In this document: in pieces, positions 57,591-64,000 of the stretch
How the letters are laid out: each line of letters opens with the position of its first letter
Numbering within the stretch: position 1 is the stretch's first letter
NCBI GenBank assembly: GCA_003255025.1
Contig: QANY01008211.1
Span: forward strand, 878,095-942,094
DNA length: 64,000 bases
Direction of reading: 5' to 3'
DNA from: Datisca glomerata
Taxonomy: Eukaryota; Streptophyta; Magnoliopsida; Cucurbitales; Datiscaceae
Made by a program: the position numbers and the translations under genes
Notes under the pieces: model-generated
Told to the model about the DNA's origin: nothing
Seen by the model: only the letters and a program-made list of their open reading frames with translations
Database searches by the model: none

Positions 57591-59720
57591 GTTCTGATGG
57601 GTAAGCCCTATCTCGCCTGTAGGTATCTGAATAAGCTTCAATTTGATATCTTACAGGGACCGTTGTTCCACCCGTGTCAAAAGTTATGCAATACGGAAGT
57701 GGACATGTGCGTGCTGCGATCCATCTATTATACCCTTTCTAGACCTACAAAGACCGTGTTTTTTTGACACAAAACTAGGCTCTGATGGGTAAACCATGTC
57801 GCACCTGTAGGTATCTGAATAAGCTTCTATTGGATATCTTACAGGGCCCGTTGTTCCATCCGTGTCAAAAGTTATGCAATACAAAAGTGGACATGCGCGA
57901 GCTGCGATCCGTCTGTTATACCCTTTCTAAACCTGCACAGACCGTGTTTTTTTTTCACAAAACTAGGCTCCGATTGGTAAACCATGTCGCTCCTGTAGGT
58001 ACTTGAATAAGCTTCAATTGGATATCTTACAGGTCCCGTGGTTCCACGCGTGTAAAAAGTTATACCCTACGGAAGTGGATATGCTCGAGCTACGATCTGT
58101 CTGTTACAGCAATTCTAACCCTGCACAGTGCATGTTTTTTAGACGCAAACCTAGGCTCTGACGGGTAAACCTTGTCTCACCCGTAGGACTCTGAATAGGC
58201 TTCAATTTGATATCTTACAGGGCCCGTGTTTCCATCGGTGTCAAAAGTTATGCCATACGGAAGTGGACATGCGCGTGCTGCGATCCGTCTGTTACATAAA
58301 TTCTAAAGCTGCACAGTCTGTCTTTTTTAGACGCAAACCTACAATCTAACAGGTAAAGCCTGTCTCACTTGTAGGACTCTGCATCTTCTTCAATTTAATA
58401 TCTTACAGATCCCGTGGTTCCACGCGTGTCAAAACTTATGCCCAACGAAAGTGGACATGCGTGGGCCGCGATCCGTTAGTTACGTAAATTCTAAAGCTGG
58501 ACAGTCCGTCTTTTTTAGATGCAAACCTAGGATCTGATGGGTAAATCCTGTCTCACCTGTAGGTCTCTAAATAAGCTTCAATTTGATATCTTACAGGGCC
58601 CGTGCTTCCACCCGTGTCAATAGTTATGCCATACAGAAGTGGACATGCGCGTGCCGCGATCCGTCTGTTACACTAATTCTAAAGCTGCACAGTTCATGTT
58701 TTTTAGATGCAAACCTAGGATCTGACGGGAAAAGCCTGTCTGACTTGTAGGTCTCTGAATAAGCTTCAATTTGATATCTTACAGGTCATGTGGTTCCACG
58801 TGTGTCAAAAGTTATGCCCAACGGAAATGGAGATGCGCGTGCCGCGATCTGTTTGTTACAAAAATTCTAAAGCTGCACAGTCCACCTTTTTTAGATATAA
58901 ACCTAGTATCTGACTGTTAAAGCCTATAGGACCTGTAGGTCTCTGAATAAGCTTCAATTTGATATCTTACAGGGCCCACGGTTCCACCTGTGTCAATAGT
59001 TATGCCATACGAAAGTGGACATTCGCGTGCCGCGATCCGTTTGTTCCACTAATTCTAAAGCTGCACAGTTCATGTTTTTTATAAGAAAACTAAGGATCCG
59101 ATAGGTAAAGCCTGTCTGACCTGTAGGTCTCTGAATAAGCTTCAATTTGATAACTTGCAGGGCCCATGGTTCGACTCGTGTCAAAAGTTATGCCCTACGA
59201 AAGTGGACATGCGCGTGCTGCGATCCGTCCGTTACAGCAATTCTAACCCCGCACTGTCCATGATTTTTAGATGCAAAACTAGGCTCTGATGGGTAAACCC
59301 TGTCTCACCTATAGGTCTATGAATAAGATTCAATTTGATATCTTACAGGGCCCGTTATTCCATCCGTGTCAAAAGTTATGCAATACGGAAGTGGCCATGC
59401 GCGTGCTGCGATCCGTCTGTTACACCCTTTCTATACCTGCTCAGACCGAGTTTATTGGTATCGTACAGGTCCCGTGGTTCCACGCGTGTAAAAATTTATG
59501 CCCTACGGAAGTGGATATGCGCGTGATATGATCCATATGTTACAGCAATTCTAACGCTGGACACTCCGTGTTTAGACGCAAACCTAGGCTCCATTGGTTA
59601 AACCCTTTCTCAACTGTAGGTCCCATGGTTCCACCCGTGTCAAAAGTAATGCCCAACGGAAGTGGATATGCGCGTGCTACGATCCGTCTGTTACAATAAT
59701 TCTAACCCCGCACACTCTGT
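57591..59720 (+). repeat. Block Q5
   Basis: Matches Q2 and retains the 566 bp missing there. Near 59,618 it has a private deletion of about 35 bp between two AGGTC copies (CTGTAGGTCCCATGG); the intact form is in Q2 at ~42,651. It contains one 490-bp-type unit (59,289 start). Confidence 0.85.
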
Positions 59721-60974
59721 GTTTTTTAGACGCAAAACTAGGCTCCGATGGGTAAACCCTATCTTACCTGTAGGTCTCTGAATAAGCTTCAATTTGATAT
59801 CTTACAGTGCCCGTGTTTGCACCGGTGTCAAAAGTTATGCCATAAGGAAGTGGACATGCGCGTGCTGCGTTCCGTTTGCTACATAAATTCTAAAGCTGCA
59901 CAGTCTGTCTTTTTTAGACACAAAATTAAGATCTGACAGGTAAAGCCTGTCTCACCTGTAGGTCTCTGTATCTACTTCAATTTGATATCTTACAGGTCCC
60001 GTGGTTCCACGCATGTCAAAAGTTATGCCCTACGAAAGTGGACATGCGCGTGCCGACTTTTTTAAATGCAAACATAAGATATGATGGGTAAAGCCGGTCT
60101 CACTTGTAGTTCTCTTAATAAGCTTCAATTTGATATCATACAGGGCCCCTAGTTCCACCCGTGTCAAAAGTTATGCCATACGAAAGTGGACATGCGCGTG
60201 CCTCGATCCGTCTGTTACACCAATTCTAAAGCTGCACAGTCCGTGTTTTCTAGACGCAAACCTAGGATTTGATGGGTAAAGCCTGTCTGACCTGTAGGTC
60301 TCTAAATAAGCTTCAATTTGATATCTTATAGGTCCCGTGGTTCCACGCGTGTGAAAAGTTATGCCCTACGGAAGTAGAGATGCGCGTGCTGCGATCCATC
60401 TATTACAACAATTCTAAAGCTGCACAGTCCGTGTTTTCTAGACGCAAACCTAGGATCCGACGGGTATAGCCTATCGCACTTTTAGGTCTGTGAATCAGCT
60501 TCAATATGATAACTTACAAGTCTCGTGGTTCCACCCATGTCAAAAGTTATGTCCTACGGAAGTGGACAGCAGCTTGCTGTGATCCGACTGTTACACCAAT
60601 TCTAAAGCTGCACAGTCCACGTTTTTAGACGCAAACCAAGGATCTGACGGGAAAACACTGTCTCACTTGTAGGTCTCTGAATAAGCTTCAATTTGATAAC
60701 TCACATATCCCGTGGTTCCACCCGCGTCAAAAGTTATTCACTCCCGAAGTGGACATGCGCGTGCTGTGATACGTCTGTTACACCAATTCTAAAGCAGCAC
60801 AGTCCATGTTTTTTAGAGTACAACCTAGGAGCCGACTGGTAAAGACTGTAGCACCTGTAGGTCTCTGAATAAGCTTTAATTTGATATCTTAAAGGTCCCG
60901 TGGTTCCACCCGTGTAAAAAGTTATGCCCTACGGAAGTGGACATGCGCGTGCTACGATCCCTCTATTAATATCT
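59721..60974 (+). repeat. Block T4
   Basis: Equivalent of T2 at offset 16,932, with the full GCACCGGTGTCAAAAG unit (~59,820), the deletion GCGTGCCGACTTTTTTAAATG (read in two parts, ~60,053) and the CTATTAATATCTTACTG end (~60,965). Confidence 0.85.
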
Positions 60975-61540
60975 TACTGAATCAGCTTCAATTTAATATC
61001 TTACTGGTCCCGTGGTTCGACGCGTGTTAAAGGTTATGCCATACGGAAGTGGACATGCGCGTGCCGCGATCCGTCTGTTACATAAATTCTAAAGCTGCAC
61101 AGTCCCTGTTTTTAGATGCAAACCTAGGATCTAACGGGTAAAGCCTGTCTTACATGTATATCTCTGAATAAGCGTCAATTTGATATCTTACAGGGCCTGT
61201 GGTTCCACCTGTGTCAAAAGTTATGCCCTACGGAAGTAGACATGCGCGTGCTGCGATCCGTCTGTTACACCAACTCTAAAGCTGCACAGTCCGTGATATT
61301 TAGACGCAAACCTAGGATCCGACAGGTAAAGCCTATCGCACCTGTAGGTTAGTGCATAAGCTTCAATCTGATATATTGCAGGTCCCGTGGTTCCACCCAT
61401 GTCAAAAGTTATGCCCTACGAAAGTAGACAGGAGCTTGCTGCGATCCGTCTGTTACACCAATTCTAAAGCTGCACAGTCCGTGTTTTTTAGATGCAAACC
61501 TAGGATAGTACTGGTAAAGCCTATAGCACCTGTAGGTCTC
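60975..61540 (+). repeat. V start (V4), partial
   Basis: GAATCAGCTTCAATTTAATA, AGCGTCAATTTG, AATCTGATATATTGCAGG and GGATAGTACTGG match V1 and V3 starts. At ~61,540 it leaves the V pattern, before the linked-jump scars, and becomes ordinary F units. Confidence 0.8.
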
Positions 61541-63613
61541 TGAATCTGCTTCAATTTGATATCTTACAAGTCCCGTGGTTCCACCCGAGTTAAAAGTTAT
61601 GCCCTACGGAAGTGGACATGCGCGTGCTACGATCTGTCTGTTATAGCAATTCTAACCCTGCACAGTCTGGGTTTTTTAGACGCAAACCTAGGATTTTACA
61701 GGTGAATCCTGTCTCACCTTTAGGTATCTTAATGAGCTTCAATTTGATATCTTACTGGGCCCGTGGTTCCACCCGTGTCAAAAGTTATGCCCTACGGAAG
61801 TGGTCATGCGCGTGCTGCGATCCGTCTGTTACACCAATTCTAAACCTGCACAGACCGTGTTTTTTGGACACAGAACTAGGCTCTGAAGGGTAAACCCTAT
61901 CTCACATGGCCCGTAGTTCCACTCGTGTCAAAATTTATGCCCTACGGAAGTGGACATGCGCGTGCTGCGATCCGTCCATTCCAACAATTCTAACCCCGCA
62001 CAGTCCATGATTTTTAGATGCAAACCTAGGCTCTGACGGGTAAACCCTGTCTCACCTGTAGGTCTTTGAATAAGCTTCAATTTGATATCTTATAGGGCCC
62101 GTGGTTCCGCCCGTGTCAAAAGTTATGCAATACGGTAGTGGACATGTGTGTGCTGCGATCCGTCTGTTACAAACTTTCTAACCTACTGAAGTGGACATGC
62201 GCGTGCTACGATCCGTCTGTTACAGCAATTCTAACCCTGCACAGTCCGTGTTTTTTAGACGCAAATCTAGGCTCTGATGGGTAAATCCTGTCTCACCTGT
62301 AGATCTCTAAATAACCCTCAATTTGATATTTTACAGGGCCCGTGGTTCCAACCATGTCAAAAGCTATGCAATACGGAAGTGGACATGCGCGTGCTACGAT
62401 CCGTCTGTTATAGCATTCTAACCCTGCACAGTCCATGTTTTTTAGACGCAAACCTAGGCTCTGTCGAGTAAAACCTGTCTCACTTGCAGGTCTCTAAATA
62501 AGCTTCGATTTGATATCTTACCGGGCCCATGTATCCACCCGTGTCAAAAGTTATGTCATACGAAAGTGGACATGCGCGTGCTGCGATCCATCCATTAGAT
62601 AAATTCTAAAGCTGCACAGTACATATTTTTTTGACGCAAACCTAAGATCTTACAGCTAAAGCCTGTCTCACTTGTAGGTCTCTGAATCTGCTTCAATTTG
62701 ATATCTTACAGGTCCCGTGGTTCCACCCGTGTCAAAAGTTATGCCCTACAGAAGTGGACATGCGCGAGCTACGATCAGTCTGTTACAACAATTCTAACCC
62801 TGCACACTCTTTGTTTTTTAGTCGCAAACCTAGGATGCTATGGGTAAACCCTATCTCATATGTAGGTCTCTGAACCTGCTTCAATTTGATATTTTACAGG
62901 TCCTGTGGTTCCACCCGTGTTAAAAGTTATGCCCTACGAAAGTGGACATGCGCATGCTAAGATCCGTCTGTTATAGCAAATCTAAAACAGCACAGACCGT
63001 GTTTTCTAGAAACAAACTTAGGATCTGATGGGTAAAGCCTATCGCACTTGTAGGTCTGTGAATAAGCTTCAATTTGATAACTTACAGGGTCCATGGTTCC
63101 ACCAGTGTTAAAAGTTATGCCCTACGGAAGTGGACAAGCGCGTGGTGCGATCCGTCTGTTACACCAATTCTAAAGCTGCACAGTCCATGTTTTTTAGATG
63201 TAAACCTAGGATCTGACTGGTAAATCCTATAGGACTTGTAGGTCTCTGAATAAGCTTCAATTTGATATCTTACAGGTCTCTTGGTTCCAACCGTGTCAAA
63301 TGTTATGCCCTACGGAAGTGGACATCTGCGAGCTACGATCAGTCTGTTAGAGCAATTCTAACCCTACACAGTCTGTGTTTTTTAGACGCAAACTAGGCCC
63401 TGACGGGTGAACCCTGTCTCACCTGTAGGCATCTTAATAAGTTTCAATTTGATAACTTACAGGGCCCGTGGTTCCACACGTGTCAAGAGTTATGCCCTAC
63501 AGAAGTGGACATGCGCGTGCTACGATCCGTCTGTTACACCAATTCTAAAACTGCACATTCTGTGTTTTTTTGAAGAAAACCTAGTATCTGACTGGTAAAC
63601 CCTATAGCACCTG
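61541..63613 (+). repeat. Right-hand mosaic satellite block
   Basis: F, D, A, B, L and C-like units without a gene. Jumps are at ~61,906 (CTCACAT to GGCCCGTAG, about 45 bp lost) and ~62,182 (TTTCTAACC to TACTGAAGTGG). An L unit is at ~62,310. Units with GCGCGAGCTACGATCAG (62,762) and CTGCGAGCTACGATCAG (63,325) are K relatives. The order no longer follows the superunit. Confidence 0.75.
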
Positions 63614-63740
63614 TAGGTCTCTGAATAAGCTTCAATTTGATATCTTACAGGTCTCGGATCTATCCGTAAGGCATAACTTTTGACACGGGTGGAACCACGG
63701 CACCTGTAAGATATCAAATTGAAGCTTATTCAGAGACCTA
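63614..63740 (+). repeat. Array inversion point with 39-bp perfect inverted arms
   Basis: Positions 63,614-63,652 (from TAGGTCTCTGAATAAGC to ATCTTACAGGT) are the exact reverse complement of 63,702-63,740, with a 49-bp spacer. The forward unit stops after CTTACAGGTCTCG and the reverse unit begins at about 63,658 with TCTATCCGTAAGGCATAAC. The two sides join at different phases of the monomer, so this is not a simple mirror. The arms could form a hairpin. An assembly error cannot be excluded from one sequence. Confidence 0.93.
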
Positions 63741-63915
63741 GAGGTGTGACAGGGTTTACCCCTCACAGCTGAGTTTTGTGTAAAAAAAACACGGACAGTA
63801 CAGCTTTAGAACTGCTGTAATCGACGGATCATAGTACGCGTGTGTCGCTTTCCGTAGGGCATAACTTTTGACACGGGTGCAACCATGGGCCCTGTAAGAT
63901 ATCAAATTGAAGCTT
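63728..63915 (-). repeat. Divergent 188-bp monomer, partner of the 11.9-kb outlier
   Basis: Read on the minus strand it has GGTTGCAC, GGAAAGCGACACACGCGTAC, TCGATTACAGCAGTTC, AAGCTGTACTGTCC and CTCAGCTGTGAGGGG. All these are shared with 11,914-12,100 and with no other unit noticed. Differences between the two are few (for example ACACACGCG against ACACGCGCG). Confidence 0.92.
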
Positions 63916-64000
63916 ATTCAGAGACCTACAGGTGCGACATGGTTTACCCATCAAAGAAGAGTTCTTTGTTCAAAAAAACACAGATAGTACAGCTTCAGAA
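63916..64000 (-). repeat. Partial second inverted monomer, another variant
   Basis: The visible part, read on the minus strand, has AAGCTGTACTATCTGTG, a T-run, then GAACAAAGAACTCTTCTTTG before ATGGGTAAACC. The AAGCTGTACT motif links it to its neighbour, but the GAACAAAGAAC section is unlike any forward unit. It is cut by the window edge. Confidence 0.8.

Larger units (their letters stand above)
44215..61090 (+). repeat. Superunit 2 of the tandem duplication (~16.9 kb)
   Basis: This is the second head-to-tail copy of 28,840-44,210. Sub-block order is P2, Q3, Q4, T3, V3, Q5, T4, then a V start. Relative to superunit 1 it lacks the 1121-bp segment in P, has a second Q (2188 bp) directly behind the first, carries an extra ~135-bp tract at 56.5 kb, keeps 566 bp that Q2 lost, and has one 490-bp unit fewer. 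Between these events the two copies are nearly identical by eye. Confidence 0.9.
1..63657 (+). repeat. Main satellite array, ~188-bp monomer, head-to-tail
   Basis: The whole stretch is a continuous tandem repeat. The start of the unit (gatgggtaaa) falls at 26, 214, 402, 590, 778, 966, 1154 and 1342, exactly 188 bp apart. Landmarks in order within each unit are the GGGTAAA box, a CCTGTAGGTCTCTGAATAAG box, the HindIII site AAGCTT, CAATTTGATATC (EcoRV site), CCCGTGGTTCCAC, GTCAAAAGTTATGCC, GGAAGTGGACATGCGCGTGC, CGATCCGTCTGTTACA, AATTCTAA, CTGCACAGTCC, a run of five to seven T, and CAAACCTAGG. A hand consensus is 188 bp with about 49% G+C. Units differ from each other by substitutions and by occasional deletions. 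No non-satellite island was found. Plus strand here means the orientation with the T-run on the given strand. The family and host are not recognised. Confidence 0.97.
63658..64000 (-). repeat. Satellite array on the opposite strand (right end)
   Basis: From here to the window edge the T-run is replaced by an A-run on the given strand and all landmarks read in reverse (GGCATAACTTTTGAC, GATATCAAATTGAAGC). HindIII sites at 63,722 and 63,910 are exactly 188 bp apart, so the same period holds. About 1.8 units are visible and both are of divergent type. The array clearly continues past the window. Confidence 0.95.

Noticed and set aside
28840..61090. Superunit duplication as a plain assembly artefact
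   Set aside because: The copies differ by many private substitutions and at least six discrete indels, which a duplicated contig would not show; collapse or mis-joining elsewhere still cannot be excluded.
63614..63740. Terminal inverted repeat of a DNA transposon at the strand switch
   Set aside because: The arms are ordinary satellite boxes in opposite orientation; there is no target-site duplication, no element body and no second end.
1..64000. CRISPR array
   Set aside because: Repeats are 188 bp with no unique spacers and no cas genes; the sequence between any two conserved boxes is itself repeated.
1..64000. CENP-B box (TTCG....A..CGGG)
   Set aside because: I scanned the common monomer text on both strands and the GGTTCGACG variants; none fits the full consensus.
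1..64000. Ribosomal DNA spacer, telomeric repeat or microsatellite
   Set aside because: No rRNA text, no short-motif telomere runs; the only simple runs are T-tracts of 5-9 bases inside the monomer.
63658..64000. A gene on the minus strand crossing the inversion (63,520-63,717)
   Set aside because: The frame exists only because it crosses from forward to inverted satellite; its sequence is the usual repeat peptide on both sides.

Overview
The whole 64 kb window is one tandem-repeat (satellite) DNA array. The repeat unit is about 188 bp; seven consecutive intervals between positions 26 and 1342 are exactly 188 bp, so roughly 340 units fit in the window. I found no protein gene, RNA gene, transposon, CRISPR array or unique-sequence island. 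The many short open reading frames are satellite DNA read as protein: 188 is not a multiple of 3, every unit repeats the same peptide with random breaks, and none is longer than about 140 codons. A homogeneous array of this size with multi-level higher-order structure points to a eukaryote (pericentromeric, centromeric or other heterochromatin). I do not recognise the satellite family and cannot name the species. CpG sites are the most variable positions, which fits a genome with DNA methylation (plant or vertebrate-like), but that is inference. Layout. 1-28.8 kb is an older mosaic. About eight recognisable monomer types (labelled A, B, B', F, G, D, E, C here) run in a loose order, with local duplications of 564, 1035, 1128, 1466, 2032, 3184, 3602 and about 4270 bp and many truncated or chimeric units. 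28.8-61.1 kb is much more ordered: a superunit of about 15.4 kb (28.84-44.21 kb) is followed head-to-tail by a second copy of about 16.9 kb (44.21-61.09 kb). Both are built from sub-blocks called P, Q, T and V here. Q (about 2.2 kb) occurs five times and is directly tandem at 47.58-51.95 kb. 61.1-63.66 kb returns to mosaic. At about 63.66 kb the array flips orientation and the last 345 bp run on the minus strand, with 39-bp perfect inverted arms around the junction. Most interesting points. (1) The flipped segment belongs to a distinct satellite subfamily, and exactly one unit of that subfamily is inserted in the forward array at 11.94-12.10 kb. (2) A nested superunit duplication spans 28.8-61.1 kb. 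(3) Several rearrangement scars have their parents still present in the window: a 157-bp short monomer made by slippage between GCTGC repeats and then copied six times, a 21-bp inverted patch, a 14-bp templated patch, a 42-bp deletion between CACGA repeats and a 135-bp non-allelic insertion tract. Together they form a readable record of satellite evolution by unequal exchange, slippage and template switching. All coordinates of blocks and offsets were read by eye; block edges are usually good to tens of bases.
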